Shown: positions 26,249 to 35,583, counted from the stretch's first letter. The stretch is 64,000 bases of DNA from Sphaerotilus natans (GCF_900156335.1 NZ_FTMZ01000001.1:124001-188000), one strand, 5' to 3'. Numbers and translations: made by a program. Notes: generated from the letters alone by a model not told the origin.

Positions 26249-27370
26249 ATGTCCGACCTGAGCACACAGCAAGCTCTCCTTCGCAGCCGCACCCAACTTC
26301 CGGTGACCAGCTATTTCGACCCGGCGCTCTACGAGCAGGAGATGAAACTCATCTTCGATGTCGGTCCCCGCTATGTCGGGCACGAGCTGATGGTCCCGGC
26401 ACGGGGTGACTTCCATGCGCTTGCGCAGGAACGCGAGGGCCGTGCGCTGATCCGCACCGACAAGGGCGTCGAGCTGATCTCCAATGTCTGCCGCCACCGC
26501 CAGGCGGTCATGCTCAAGGGCCGCGGCAACACCGGCGGCAACGTGGTGTGCCCGCTGCATCGCTGGACCTACGACCTGGGCGGCAAGCTGATCGGCGCGC
26601 CGCACTTCAGCGAGGATCCGTGCCTGAACCTGCGCAACTACCCGGTGCGCACCTGGAACGGCCTGATCTTCGAGGACAACGGCCGCGACATCGCCGCCGA
26701 CCTGGCGAACCTGGGCCCGAAGGACGTCCTCGACTTCGAGGGCTACCAGTTCCACAGCGCCATCCAGCACGAGTGCAACTACAACTGGAAGACCTTCATC
26801 GAGGTCTATCTGGAGGACTACCACGTCGTGCCCTTCCACCCCGGCCTGGGCAACTTCGTCACCTGCGACGACCTGCGCTGGGAGATGGGCCGCGAGTACT
26901 CGGTGCAGACGGTGGGCACCGCGCCGGGCATCGGCCAGGCGCTGGGCCGCCCCGGCTCCAAGGTCTACGAGCGCTGGCACGAGCAGGTCATGCGCTACCA
27001 GGACGGCGTCGCTCCGAAGCACGGCGCGGTCTGGCTGACCTACTACCCGCACATCATGATCGAGTGGTACCCGAACGTGATGACGGTGTCGACGGTCTTC
27101 CCGCTGGGGCCGCAGAAGACGCTCAACACGGTGGAGTTCTACTACCCCGAGGAGATCGCCGCCTTCGAGCCCGAGTACATCGAGGCCCAGCAGGCCGCCT
27201 ACATGGAGACCTGCATCGAGGACGACGAGATCGCCGAGCGCATGGACGCCGGCCGCCGCGCGCTGATGGAGCGCGGCGACAACGAGGTCGGCCCCTACCA
27301 GAGCCCGATGGAGGACGGCATGCAGCACTTCCACGAGTGGTATCGCCGCGTCATGGACTTCAAGGACTGA
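26249..27370 (+). CDS. Rieske non-haem iron oxygenase, alpha subunit
   Basis: Aromatic-ring-hydroxylating-dioxygenase-type alpha subunit, 373 residues. The Rieske [2Fe-2S] ligands are CRH (in ISNVCRHRQAVML) and CPLH (in NVVCPLHRWTYDL). The mononuclear iron site is in VYLEDYHVVPFHPGL (two His), with a later Asp/Glu expected. Start at 26249 gives MSDLSTQQALLRSR. No beta subunit or reductase lies beside it, although a ferredoxin reductase is 3.6 kb away. The substrate is unknown; the divergent isoprenoid operon is a hint only. Confidence 0.88.
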   Translation: MSDLSTQQALLRSRTQLPVTSYFDPALYEQEMKLIFDVGPRYVGHELMVPARGDFHALAQEREGRALIRTDKGVELISNVCRHRQAVMLKGRGNTGGNVVCPLHRWTYDLGGKLIGAPHFSEDPCLNLRNYPVRTWNGLIFEDNGRDIAADLANLGPKDVLDFEGYQFHSAIQHECNYNWKTFIEVYLEDYHVVPFHPGLGNFVTCDDLRWEMGREYSVQTVGTAPGIGQALGRPGSKVYERWHEQVMRYQDGVAPKHGAVWLTYYPHIMIEWYPNVMTVSTVFPLGPQKTLNTVEFYYPEEIAAFEPEYIEAQQAAYMETCIEDDEIAERMDAGRRALMERGDNEVGPYQSPMEDGMQHFHEWYRRVMDFKD

Positions 27371-27449
27371 TGTTCACGAACTGCTCGCTGCCGCGCTGCG
27401 CCTGAGGGCCGCCGCGCGGCGCCGACCCGGGGAGGCCCGGGCCGTTAGC

Positions 27450-28370
27450 ATGCCGGGCATGAACGCTCCGATGCTGATGGTCCTGGCCTCCCTTCTCTTT
27501 TCGCTGATGGGGGTGTGCGTCAAGCTCGCCAGCACGCAGTTCGGCACCGGCGAGATCGTGATGTACCGTGGCCTGGTCGGTGCGGTGGTGATGGCGGTGC
27601 TGGTGCGGGTGCGCGGCCAGTCGCTGCGCACTGCCGTGCCGGGCATGCACGTCTGGCGCAGCATCGTCGGCGTGTCGGCGCTGTGCCTGTGGTTCTACGC
27701 CATCAGCGGCCTGCCGCTGGCCACCGCGATGACGCTGAACTACATGTCGCCGATCTGGATGGCGATGTTCCTGATCGGCGGATCGGTGCTGCTGGGTGGC
27801 GCGCGGGTGGACGCGCGGCTGGTGGCCACCGTGCTGGCGGGCTTCATTGGCGTGGCGGCGATCCTGCGACCCAGTCTGGACCGCGACCAGCTCTGGTTCG
27901 GCGTCGTGGGGCTGTTCTCGGGCATGCTCTCGGCGCTGGCCTATCTGCAGATCACTGCGCTGGGCCGCGCCGGCGAGCCCGAGACGCGGGTGGTCTTCTA
28001 TTTCTCCTGCGCCGGCACGCTGGCCGGCCTGGCGTTGACCTTGCTGCAGGGCGGCCCCAGCGGCGGCCACGACCTGCGCGGCCTGCTGCTGGTGCTGGCG
28101 GTGGGCGTGTTCGCCACCGCTGCGCAGCTGGCGATGACACGCGCCTTCTCGATCGGCCGGCCGCTGGTCAATGCCAGCCTGCAGTACCTGGGCATTGCCT
28201 TCTCCTTCGCCTGGGGCGTGCTGCTGTTCGACGATCCGGTGCATCCGCTGGCACTGCTGGGCATGGCGATGGTGGTGGGCTCGGGTATCGTCGCCACCCG
28301 GCTGCGCCATGCCGGCGCCGCGCCACGTCGCGGCGCCTCCGACACGCTGCCGCCCGATCTCGAGTCCTGA
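27450..28370 (+). CDS. EamA/DMT-family transporter
   Basis: Inner-membrane protein of the drug/metabolite transporter superfamily, with about ten hydrophobic helices in two EamA repeats over 306 residues. Typical segments are LLFSLMGVCVKLAS, YRGLVGAVVMAVLVRVRG, the LPLATAMTLNYMSPIWMAMF helix and SIGRPLVNASLQYLGIAFSFAWG. The substrate is unknown. The start could be three codons later (27459). It probably shares a transcript with the following sulfurtransferase. Confidence 0.87.
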   Translation: MPGMNAPMLMVLASLLFSLMGVCVKLASTQFGTGEIVMYRGLVGAVVMAVLVRVRGQSLRTAVPGMHVWRSIVGVSALCLWFYAISGLPLATAMTLNYMSPIWMAMFLIGGSVLLGGARVDARLVATVLAGFIGVAAILRPSLDRDQLWFGVVGLFSGMLSALAYLQITALGRAGEPETRVVFYFSCAGTLAGLALTLLQGGPSGGHDLRGLLLVLAVGVFATAAQLAMTRAFSIGRPLVNASLQYLGIAFSFAWGVLLFDDPVHPLALLGMAMVVGSGIVATRLRHAGAAPRRGASDTLPPDLES

Positions 28371-28397
28371 TCCCGTCCTGACCTGCTGCCCCACACC

Positions 28398-29255
28398 ATG
28401 ACGATCTCCCCTGACTCCACCTTCCCGCTGATCTCCGCCGAGGCGCTGAAGGCCGTGCTCGGCCGCGTGCGCGTGTTCGACGTGCGCTTCGACCTGGCCC
28501 GCCCGGACGCCGGCGAATCCGCCTGGCGCGAGGGGCATCTGCCGGGCGCGCATTACCTGCATCTGGACCGCGACCTGAGCGCCAAGGACGGCGTGCCCGC
28601 GCTGTGCGGCGGGCGCCACCCGCTGCCGACGCGCGAGGTCTTCGCCGCCACCGCCGCGCGCCTGGGCCTGACGCCGGACACGCCGGTGGTGCTGGTCGAC
28701 GCGCAGGGCGGCATGTTCGCCGCGCGTGCCTGGTGGATGCTGCGCTGGATCGGCGCGCGCGACGTGCGGGTGCTCGACGGCGGCCTGGCCGCCTGGCAGG
28801 CCGCGGGCGGCGCGCTGGAGCCGGGCGAGGTGGCGCCGGCCGAGCCGGCCGCCGCCTGGCCGCTCGCGCCCGAGCCCGAGGGCCTGCGCCTGACCGCCGA
28901 CGCGCTGGCCGCGCAGCTCGGCCACGTCGCGCTGCTGGACGCGCGCGCGCCCGAGCGCTACCGCGGCGACGTCGAGCCGCTCGATCCGGTGGCCGGCCAC
29001 ATTCCCGGCGCGCTCAACCGCCCCTTCAGCGCCAACCTCGGGCCGGACGGGTGTTTCCTGCCACCCGAGGCGCTGCGGGCGGCCTTCCAGGGCCTGGCCG
29101 GCGCGCGTCCGGTGGTGCACCAGTGCGGCTCGGGCGTGACCGCCTGCCACAACCTGCTGGCGATGGCGGTGGCCGGTCTGCCCGGCGGCGCGCTCTATGC
29201 GGGTTCGTGGAGCGAGTGGTGCCGCGATCCGGCCCGGCCGGTGGCCCGAGGCTGA
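28398..29255 (+). CDS. sseA: sulfurtransferase, two-domain rhodanese (3-mercaptopyruvate type)
   Basis: Tandem-rhodanese enzyme, 285 residues. The N-terminal non-catalytic domain shows VFDVRFDLARPDAGESAWREGHLPGA with GGMFAARAWWMLRWIGARDV. The C-terminal domain carries the catalytic loop QCGSGVTACHNLLAM. A CGSGVTA loop is characteristic of 3-mercaptopyruvate sulfurtransferase, whereas thiosulfate-specific rhodaneses have CRKG-type loops. The substrate call rests on that loop. Confidence 0.88.
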   Translation: MTISPDSTFPLISAEALKAVLGRVRVFDVRFDLARPDAGESAWREGHLPGAHYLHLDRDLSAKDGVPALCGGRHPLPTREVFAATAARLGLTPDTPVVLVDAQGGMFAARAWWMLRWIGARDVRVLDGGLAAWQAAGGALEPGEVAPAEPAAAWPLAPEPEGLRLTADALAAQLGHVALLDARAPERYRGDVEPLDPVAGHIPGALNRPFSANLGPDGCFLPPEALRAAFQGLAGARPVVHQCGSGVTACHNLLAMAVAGLPGGALYAGSWSEWCRDPARPVARG

Positions 29256-29281
29256 CGCCGTCCTTGCCGTCGGCGTGGTTC

Positions 29282-29295
29282 TTGACGCTGCTCAA
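29282..29295. promoter_or_regulatory. FNR/CRP-type box upstream of the universal stress gene
   Basis: TTGACGCTGCTCAA matches the TTGA-N6-TCAA core of FNR/Anr-family sites. A weak -10 (CATGAT, 29317-29322) lies about 29 bases further on, which would place the box near -41.5, the class II activating position. Confidence 0.4.
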
Positions 29296-29360
29296 GTCGC
29301 GCCCGGTGGCGCGGCGCATGATCGGTGCATCCTGCTTTTGCGTCTGAAGGAGTTCCGATC

Positions 29361-29795
29361 ATGTACAAGCGCATTCTGGTGCCGACCGACGGCTCGGAGA
29401 TCACCCACAAGGCGGTCGAGACCGCGGTCGCGATGGCCAAGGCCTTCGGCGCGACGCTGCTGACGCTGGCGGTCAAGGAGCCTTTCCCGTACAGCGCGAT
29501 CACCGAGATGCAGCCGATCCCGCCGCAGGAGTTCTTCGACGCGCAGGAGCGCATCGCCGTCAAGCACATCGACCAGGTCAAGGCGGCCTGCGCGGCCGCT
29601 GGCGTCGAATGCCTTGCCGCGACGGTCGAGGCCGCCCATCCGTGGGAGGCCATCATCGACTTCGGCAAGGACCAGGGCGCCGACCTGATCGTCATGGCCT
29701 CGCACGGCCGCCGCGGCGTGGCCGCGCTGCTGCTGGGCAGCGAGACCCAGAAGGTGCTGACCCACAGCACCGTGCCGGTGCTGGTGGTGCGCTGA
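29361..29795 (+). CDS. universal stress protein UspA family
   Basis: Single-domain Usp of 144 residues, ATP-binding type. It opens YKRILVPTDGSEITHKAV and ends with the nucleotide-binding signature LIVMASHGRRGVAALLLGSETQKVLTHS followed by VPVLVV. The start at 29361 is preceded by GAAGGAG. An FNR-like box upstream suggests induction at low oxygen, as for several proteobacterial usp genes. Confidence 0.92.
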   Translation: MYKRILVPTDGSEITHKAVETAVAMAKAFGATLLTLAVKEPFPYSAITEMQPIPPQEFFDAQERIAVKHIDQVKAACAAAGVECLAATVEAAHPWEAIIDFGKDQGADLIVMASHGRRGVAALLLGSETQKVLTHSTVPVLVVR

Positions 29796-29822
29796 TTTCG
29801 CCGGTGCGCCGCCAGGCGCGCC

Positions 29823-30707
29823 TCAGCGGCTGCCGCCGAGGAAGCCGCCGAGCAGCGAGCCCTCGTCGCTCGACGAGCCGCCGGTCTGCGGCGCGGCGGC
29901 GAACACCCGGCTGGCCAGGCGCGAGAACGGCAGGCTCTGCAGCCACACCGTGCCGGGGCCGGTCATCTTGGCGAAGAACAGGCCCTCGCCGCCGAACAGC
30001 GCCGTCTTGATCTTGCCGACGTACTGGATCTCGAAGTCCACGTTCGGCGTGTAGGCCACGACGCAGCCGGTGTCGATCAGCAGCGTCTCGCCGTGGCGCA
30101 GCTCGCGGCGCAGCACCGTGCCGCCGGCGTGCACGAAGGCCAGGCCGTCGCCTTCGAGCTTCTGCATGATGAAGCCCTCGCCGCCGAAGAAGCCCACCGA
30201 GAGCTTCTGCTGGAAGTGGATGCCCAGCGAGACGCCGCGCGCCGCGCACAGGAAGGAATCCTTCTGGCAGATCAGCATCCCGCCGAGCTGGCGCAGGTCC
30301 ATCGGCAGGATCTTGCCGGGATAGGGCGCGGCGAAGGCGACGCGCTGCTTGGCGTGGGCCTGGTTGCTGTAGACGGTGGTGAACAGCGACTCGCCGGTGA
30401 TCAGCCGCTTGCCCGCGCCCAGCAGCTTGCTCATGAAGCCGCCCTCCTGCTTGCCGCCGTCGCCGAAGACGGTGTCCATCTGGATGCCGCCCTCCATGAA
30501 CATCAGGCTGCCGGCCTCGCCGATCGCGGCCTCGCCGGGGTCGAGCTCGACCTCGACGAACTGCATCTCGGCGCCCTTGATCTCGTAGTCGACCGCATCC
30601 ATGCGGCCGCCGGGCGCCGGTGCCTGGCCGAAGGACGACATCGGGGACGGTGCGCCGGACGGCGTCGGTGCAGGGCTGGGGGTGTTGTAGGAGGAGAAGA
30701 GTGACAT
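29823..30707 (-). CDS. TIGR00266/AIM24-family protein
   Basis: Beta-helical protein family of unknown biochemical role, related to yeast mitochondrial AIM24. The conserved core shows EIKGAEMQFVEVELDPGEAAIGEAGSLMFME, then LPMDLRQLGGMLICQKDSFLCAARGV, FFGGEGFIMQKLEGDGLAFVHAGG and KTALFGGEGLFFAKMTGPGTVWLQSLP. A Pro/Ser-rich tail of about 35 residues precedes the core, and a Gly/Ser-rich stretch ends it. The protein is 294 residues with no signal peptide. Confidence 0.9.
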   Translation of the reverse strand: MSLFSSYNTPSPAPTPSGAPSPMSSFGQAPAPGGRMDAVDYEIKGAEMQFVEVELDPGEAAIGEAGSLMFMEGGIQMDTVFGDGGKQEGGFMSKLLGAGKRLITGESLFTTVYSNQAHAKQRVAFAAPYPGKILPMDLRQLGGMLICQKDSFLCAARGVSLGIHFQQKLSVGFFGGEGFIMQKLEGDGLAFVHAGGTVLRRELRHGETLLIDTGCVVAYTPNVDFEIQYVGKIKTALFGGEGLFFAKMTGPGTVWLQSLPFSRLASRVFAAAPQTGGSSSDEGSLLGGFLGGSR

Positions 30708-30783
30708 GGCGTTCAGGTTCGGACGTCGTGTCCGGCTTCAGGAGTGGACCGGTGCGCGGCACCGACCGGCGCCGCGGGACGGA

Positions 30784-31545
30784 TCATCGCACCAGCGGTG
30801 CGCGCAGCCGGGCGAAGTCCCGGGGAGCCACATACTGCAGCACGGGTTTGCCCCGGCCCTGCGGATCGAGCGAGATCACCAGGCCGCGCTCCGGGTAGAG
30901 CAGATGCACCTGGCCGTCGGCCGAGCCGATGCGCTCCGGCGCCGGCCCGAAGCGCTCCAGCGCCACCGCCTCGTCGAATCGGGCGGCAGGCAGGAAAGTC
31001 AGCGCGGCCAGCGTGGCCTGCCGGGCCTCTTGCGCATCGTCGAACTTCAGCGTCAGCCGGTAGCTGCCGCTGGGCTGGGGCTCGCGCTCGGTGGCCTGGT
31101 CGGCCCAGCGCTGCAGCGTGGCGGGCTCGGCCGCGCCGGTCAGCACCAGCCGGCCCTGCACGAAGCCGGCGCGCACCGTCTCCAGATAGGCCTCCAGCGT
31201 CAGCGTGCCCTGCGGATCGCGCACCAGCGCGATCTTCATCTCGGCCGCCTCGGCCGGCCAGCTGCGCTCGATGCGCGCCAGTGGATCGCGCCCCGGCGTG
31301 ACGCCGAAGACCTCGCTCAGGCCATCGCCCAGCGGCGTGATCTGCCAGGGCAGCAGCCGGGTGGCGTCGGCGCTGGCGGCCGCAGGGGGGCCGCCGCGCA
31401 GCTGCTGCCAGGCCCACGGCGCCATCAGCGCGACGACCAGGAACAGCAGCGTGCCCAGCAGCAGCAGCGCCACCATCCGGCCGGTGCCGATGCGGGGCGT
31501 CGGGGGCGTGGAGATCTTCGGATCGGTCGGTTCAGCGGACGACAT
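30784..31545 (-). CDS. single-pass membrane protein of unknown function
   Basis: A 253-residue protein with one N-terminal membrane helix (MVALLLLGTLLFLVVALM, about residues 24-41) preceded by a Pro/Ser/Thr-rich cytoplasmic segment. The remainder looks soluble and periplasmic, with no motif I recognise. Its start overlaps the upstream M48 lipoprotein gene by 14 bases, so the two are cotranscribed and may act together in the envelope. Confidence 0.75.
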   Translation of the reverse strand: MSSAEPTDPKISTPPTPRIGTGRMVALLLLGTLLFLVVALMAPWAWQQLRGGPPAAASADATRLLPWQITPLGDGLSEVFGVTPGRDPLARIERSWPAEAAEMKIALVRDPQGTLTLEAYLETVRAGFVQGRLVLTGAAEPATLQRWADQATEREPQPSGSYRLTLKFDDAQEARQATLAALTFLPAARFDEAVALERFGPAPERIGSADGQVHLLYPERGLVISLDPQGRGKPVLQYVAPRDFARLRAPLVR

Positions 31546-32911
31546 GGCCCATCGCTTTCAGTCGGCTGGCGGAGAACTGCGCCGCCTCGCCCTGGCGGCT
31601 GATCTGCAGGAAGCGCGCGTAGTGCTCGGCCGCACGGCGGTCCTGGCCCATGCCGTCGAGCGAGACGGCCTTCAGGAACAGCACGCCCGGATCGCCCGGC
31701 AGCACCCGGTCGTGCTGCTCCAGCGCGGCGTAGGCCGCACCGGGATCACGCAGGCCCAGATGCAGGGTCGCGGCCAGCTTGTGCGCCTGCGCCTCCTGCG
31801 GGTAGATCGCCCGGGCGGTCTCGACATGGCGCTGCGCCTCGCGGGTCTGGCCCTGAGCCTGCAGGCACTGGCCCATGCGCAGGTTGGCGGCATAGTCGCG
31901 CGGGGCGACCTTCAGCGCCTGGGCGAACTGGCCCTGCGCCTCGCCGAGCGCCTTGCGGCCCATCGCCAGCTCGCCGTTCTTGCAGGCCTGGATGGCCGGA
32001 CGAAGGCGGCGCAGGCTGGCGGTCGAGTCCATGAAGCGCTCGCGCTGGCGCGGCGCGCCACGGCTGCCGGCGTACTGGGTGCGGGCCAGCTCCTGCGCGC
32101 GGGCCATGCGGTCGGTGCTCATCGGGTGCGAGGAGAACATCGTCTCCAGCAGGCCCGGCTTTTCCTGATGCTGGCTGACCAGCAGCTGGTGCAGCTGGGT
32201 CATGCCCTCGGCCGGATAGCCGGCCTGCACCAGATAGTCCTGGCCGAGCGCGTCGGCCTGATGCTCATGCTCGCGCGAGTAGCGCGCCAGCATCGCGCTG
32301 GCGCCGAGCTGCGAGCCCAGGCCCACCAGCGGCGACCAGGCCGAATCCTGGGTGGCCGCCGCCAGCGACACCACCGCCACCTGCGCGACCAGCGCCTGGC
32401 CCTGGCGCTGCGCCGCATGGCGCGCGTTGACATGCGCCAGCTCGTGGCCGAGCAGCGCTGCCAGCTCCGATTCGTCCTGCAGTTCCACCAGGATGCCGCG
32501 GGTCACGCCCATCGCGCCGCCGGGGAAGGTGTAGGCGTTGATGTAGTTGGCGTTGAGCGTGCGGTAGCTGTAGGGCATGTCGCGGCGCTGGGTGCGCTGC
32601 TGCAGCGTGCGCCCGACCGTCCCGACATAGCGGTTGACCTCGTCGTCCTGCACCGCGCCGAGGTCCTGCGAGAACTGGTGCGGCGCCTGCTGCGCGTCGA
32701 TCTGGCGTTCCTGCTCCTCGCTCATGCCCACCAGGATGCGCTCGCCGGTCACCGGCGAGACCGCGCAGCCCGACAGGCCCGACAGCGTGCCGGCCCCCAG
32801 GCTGGCGCCGAACAGCCACAGCGCATCGCGCCGGCTCGGGCGGTTGCGCCGCAGTCGCGTGGCCAGGTCAGGCGGTGGGGCAGGGTGGGGGAAATCGGCA
32901 GGGCTCGTCAT
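31532..32911 (-). CDS. M48 metalloprotease lipoprotein with TPR region (BepA-like)
   Basis: Periplasmic zinc protease of 459 residues, probably involved in outer-membrane protein quality control like BepA/YfgC. The N terminus has a twin-arginine-like SRRDALWLFG and a lipobox-like SGLSGC. The zinc motif is LLGHELAHVNARHAAQ. A MSTDRMARAQELA segment and a helical repeat region, with TPR-like RDYAANLRMGQCLQAQGQTREAQRHVE, follow. Start at 32911 gives MTSPADFPHP. It is divergent from an SDR gene with a 40-base spacer. Confidence 0.88.
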   Translation of the reverse strand: MTSPADFPHPAPPPDLATRLRRNRPSRRDALWLFGASLGAGTLSGLSGCAVSPVTGERILVGMSEEQERQIDAQQAPHQFSQDLGAVQDDEVNRYVGTVGRTLQQRTQRRDMPYSYRTLNANYINAYTFPGGAMGVTRGILVELQDESELAALLGHELAHVNARHAAQRQGQALVAQVAVVSLAAATQDSAWSPLVGLGSQLGASAMLARYSREHEHQADALGQDYLVQAGYPAEGMTQLHQLLVSQHQEKPGLLETMFSSHPMSTDRMARAQELARTQYAGSRGAPRQRERFMDSTASLRRLRPAIQACKNGELAMGRKALGEAQGQFAQALKVAPRDYAANLRMGQCLQAQGQTREAQRHVETARAIYPQEAQAHKLAATLHLGLRDPGAAYAALEQHDRVLPGDPGVLFLKAVSLDGMGQDRRAAEHYARFLQISRQGEAAQFSASRLKAMGHVVR

Positions 32912-32951
32912 GGCGGTGATTCTAGGCAGGCCCGGGCGGACAATCTTGCGC

Positions 32952-33782
32952 ATGAACATGCCCGCATCGCTCCTGGCGTCGTCCTTCGCCACCCCGGATC
33001 ACCTCGATCACCTCGATCACCTTGTCATCCTGACCGGCGCCTCGCGCGGCCTGGGGCTGGCGATGGCGCGCCGCCTGCTGGCCGGCCCCGGCCTGCTGCT
33101 GCTGGGCATCGCGCGCCAGCCCGACGCGGGGCTGGACGCGCTGGCCGCCACCCACGGCAGCCAGCACCTGGCCTGGCCGCTGGACCTGAGCGACGCGCCG
33201 GCCGCGGCCGAGCGGCTGTCGGCCTGGCTGGCCACGCAGCCGCCGGCGCGCTGGCGTCGTGTCACGCTGATCAACAACGCCGGCGTGATCCCGCGCATCG
33301 GCCCGCTGGGCGAGGATGCACCCGGCGCGCTGTCGGCCGCGCTGCGCGTCGGCCTGGAGACACCGATGCTGCTGACGGCCGCGCTGCTGGGCGCGACCGC
33401 CGGCTGGACGGCGCGTGCCGCCGGCGAGGTGCGAGTGCTCAACATCTCGTCCGGTCTGGGCCGGCGCGCGATGGCCGGCAGTGCCGCCTACTGCGCGGCC
33501 AAGGCCGGCATGGACCACTTCAGCCGCGCGGTCGCGCTGGAGGAGGCGGCCGGGCCGCATCCGGCGCGCATCGTCTCGCTGGCGCCGGGCGTGATCGACA
33601 CCGACATGCAGGTGCAGCTTCGCGGCGCCGACCCGGCCGGATTTCCCGACCACGGTCGCTTCGTGCACCTGCAGTCGGCCGGTCTGCTTGACAGCGCCGA
33701 CACGGCCGCCGCCAAGGTGCTGGCCTGGCTGGAGCGGCCGGACTTCGGCGCGCAGCCGGTGGCGGACGTGCGCGAGGGGTGA
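32952..33782 (+). CDS. short-chain dehydrogenase/reductase
   Basis: Classical SDR of 276 residues. The nucleotide-binding motif is VILTGASRGLGLAMARRLL, and NNAGVIPRIGPL and YCAAKAGMDHFSRAVALE supply the NNAG and YxxxK motifs; SLAPGVIDTDMQ follows. It resembles sepiapterin-reductase/YciK-like SDRs, and the substrate is unknown. A 9-bp unit (GATCACCTC) is repeated three times at 32997-33023, encoding DHL repeats just before the glycine motif; this N-terminal stretch may vary between strains. Confidence 0.85.
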   Translation: MNMPASLLASSFATPDHLDHLDHLVILTGASRGLGLAMARRLLAGPGLLLLGIARQPDAGLDALAATHGSQHLAWPLDLSDAPAAAERLSAWLATQPPARWRRVTLINNAGVIPRIGPLGEDAPGALSAALRVGLETPMLLTAALLGATAGWTARAAGEVRVLNISSGLGRRAMAGSAAYCAAKAGMDHFSRAVALEEAAGPHPARIVSLAPGVIDTDMQVQLRGADPAGFPDHGRFVHLQSAGLLDSADTAAAKVLAWLERPDFGAQPVADVREG

Positions 33783-33801
33783 GGCCCGATCCGGCCTCGA
33801 A

Positions 33802-34572
33802 TCAATCCTCGAACGCGATGCACCCGTCCACGCTGGCCTGCATCGACACATGGAAGCCGGCGGAGAACAGCAGCACCGCCGGCAGCACCAGCACCATGCC
33901 GATCGCGCCCAGGCCGAGCAGGCCCACCAGTGCCCCCAGCAGCGCCGACATCATCAGGTCGGCACCCAGCCAGGCCAGGCCGTAGACCACGAAGGCGCCG
34001 ATGTTGCGCGTCGAGGCGGTGATGCTGACGAACAGCGCCTTGGCCGCACCCGCGCCGGTGCGCAGGGTCACCGCCGGCGCATGCCAGAAGGCCAGCAGCA
34101 GCGGCAGCAGCAGGGCGGCGCGCAGCATCATGCCCTGCTGCAGCGTGGCGACCGCCTCGAACATCGTGCCGTCGCCGCCCTGGCCGGAGCGGAAGGCCTC
34201 CCAGGCGGCGGCCATGTCCGGATCGATCAGGTCGCCGATCTCCAGCAGCAGCCAGGCTCCGATCGCCTTGGCCGCGCCGAGCTGCAGCAGCACCTTGCGC
34301 GCCGGGCTGCGCAGCGGGGCGAGCAGGGCCGCCGGGGCGGGCGTGCCGCCGTCCTGCATCAGTCGGCCGACCTGGTACCAGCCGGCGCCGAGCGCCGGCA
34401 GCAGCAGTGCCACCAGCAGCGGACCGACCCAGGGCAGGCCCAGCAGCAGCGACAGCAGCAGCATCACCATCGCGAACAGGCCGGCCAGCGCCATCGGCGC
34501 GGCACGCAGCCGGGTCAGGCCGGTCATCATCCAGCGCAGGCCGTCGCGCGGGGAGGTCTGGCGCAGCTTCAT
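33802..34572 (-). CDS. BPSS1780-family membrane protein
   Basis: Polytopic inner-membrane protein of 256 residues with about six hydrophobic helices (for example GLFAMVMLLLSLLLGLPWVGPLLVALLLPALGAG, split into two). It matches the BPSS1780 family found next to homoserine kinase in Burkholderiales. The function is unknown. It is 39 bases downstream of thrB and probably in its transcript. Confidence 0.82.
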   Translation of the reverse strand: MKLRQTSPRDGLRWMMTGLTRLRAAPMALAGLFAMVMLLLSLLLGLPWVGPLLVALLLPALGAGWYQVGRLMQDGGTPAPAALLAPLRSPARKVLLQLGAAKAIGAWLLLEIGDLIDPDMAAAWEAFRSGQGGDGTMFEAVATLQQGMMLRAALLLPLLLAFWHAPAVTLRTGAGAAKALFVSITASTRNIGAFVVYGLAWLGADLMMSALLGALVGLLGLGAIGMVLVLPAVLLFSAGFHVSMQASVDGCIAFED

Positions 34573-34611
34573 GGGGTTCGGGGCTCCGTCGTGCGTCGCA
34601 GGTCCGTCGGC

Positions 34612-35583
34612 TCAGCCGCGCATCCAGTGCCACGGGTTGGCCACGCGTTCGCGCAGCACCCGCTCGAAGTGGGTCGGGTCGTGCGGCTTGAGCATCGAGG
34701 CCTCGCGCGGCAGGTGGAAGTCCCACAGCCGCGAGGTCCAGAAGCGCAGGGCGCCGGCGCGCATCATCGCCGGCAGCAGGCGCAGCTCGTCGGCGCTCAG
34801 GGGGCATTCGGCGTCGTAGGCGGCGACCATGGCGCTGGCGCGGTCCTCGTCGAGGCGGCCGGTGGGCAGGTCGATGCACCAGTCGTTCAGGCACACCGCC
34901 AGATCGAACAGCCAGGTGTCGACGCCGGCGAAGTAGAAGTCGAAGAAGCCGGTGAGCTTCTCGTGGCCGGGCAGGCCGTCGAACATCACGTTGTCGCGGA
35001 ACAGATCGGCGTGCACCGGGCCGCGCGGCAGCGCCTGGTAGCCGGCGGTGTCGGCCAGGTGGCGCTGGAAGGCCAGCTCGTCCTCGATGAGCTGGCGGGC
35101 GCTCTCGTCCATGTGCGGCACCACCACCGGCACCGTCTCGATCCACCAGTCCAGGCCCCGCAGATTGGGCTGGTGGCGCGGGTAGTCGCGCCCGGCCAGG
35201 TGCATGCGCGCCAGCATCTGCCCGACCTGGCGGCAGTGCCAGACCGAGGGCGCGAGCTGGTGGCCGCCCGAGAGCCGGTCCACCAGCGCCGCGGGCTTGC
35301 CGCAGACGGTGTGCAGGATCTCGCCTGTGGCATCGGCCTGCGGGTCGGGCACCGGGATGCCACGCCCGGCCAGGTGCTTCATCAGGTGCAGGTAGAAGGG
35401 CAGCTGCGCGTGCGTCAGGCGCTCGAACAGCGTCAGCACCCACTCGCCGCGCTCGGTCGTCACGAAGTAGTTGGTGTTCTCGATGCCCGAGGCGATGCCG
35501 CGCAGCGCGGTGACGGGCCCCAGGCCCAGGCGGTCGACGAGCGCCTGGGCGTCGGCGAGGGAGACTTCGGTGAAGACGGCCAT
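34612..35583 (-). CDS. thrB: homoserine kinase (aminoglycoside-phosphotransferase fold)
   Basis: Phosphorylates L-homoserine in threonine synthesis. It is the non-GHMP form used by many Betaproteobacteria. Motifs are [22 protein letters not shown], the catalytic loop [16 protein letters not shown] and metal-binding [24 protein letters not shown]. Start at 35583 gives [15 protein letters not shown] and a 323-residue protein. It is divergent from polA. A perfect dyad, CGTGAC-CCGC-GTCACG (35646-35661), lies in the 103-base spacer. Confidence 0.93.
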   Translation of the reverse strand: MAVFTEVSLADAQALVDRLGLGPVTALRGIASGIENTNYFVTTERGEWVLTLFERLTHAQLPFYLHLMKHLAGRGIPVPDPQADATGEILHTVCGKPAALVDRLSGGHQLAPSVWHCRQVGQMLARMHLAGRDYPRHQPNLRGLDWWIETVPVVVPHMDESARQLIEDELAFQRHLADTAGYQALPRGPVHADLFRDNVMFDGLPGHEKLTGFFDFYFAGVDTWLFDLAVCLNDWCIDLPTGRLDEDRASAMVAAYDAECPLSADELRLLPAMMRAGALRFWTSRLWDFHLPREASMLKPHDPTHFERVLRERVANPWHWMRG

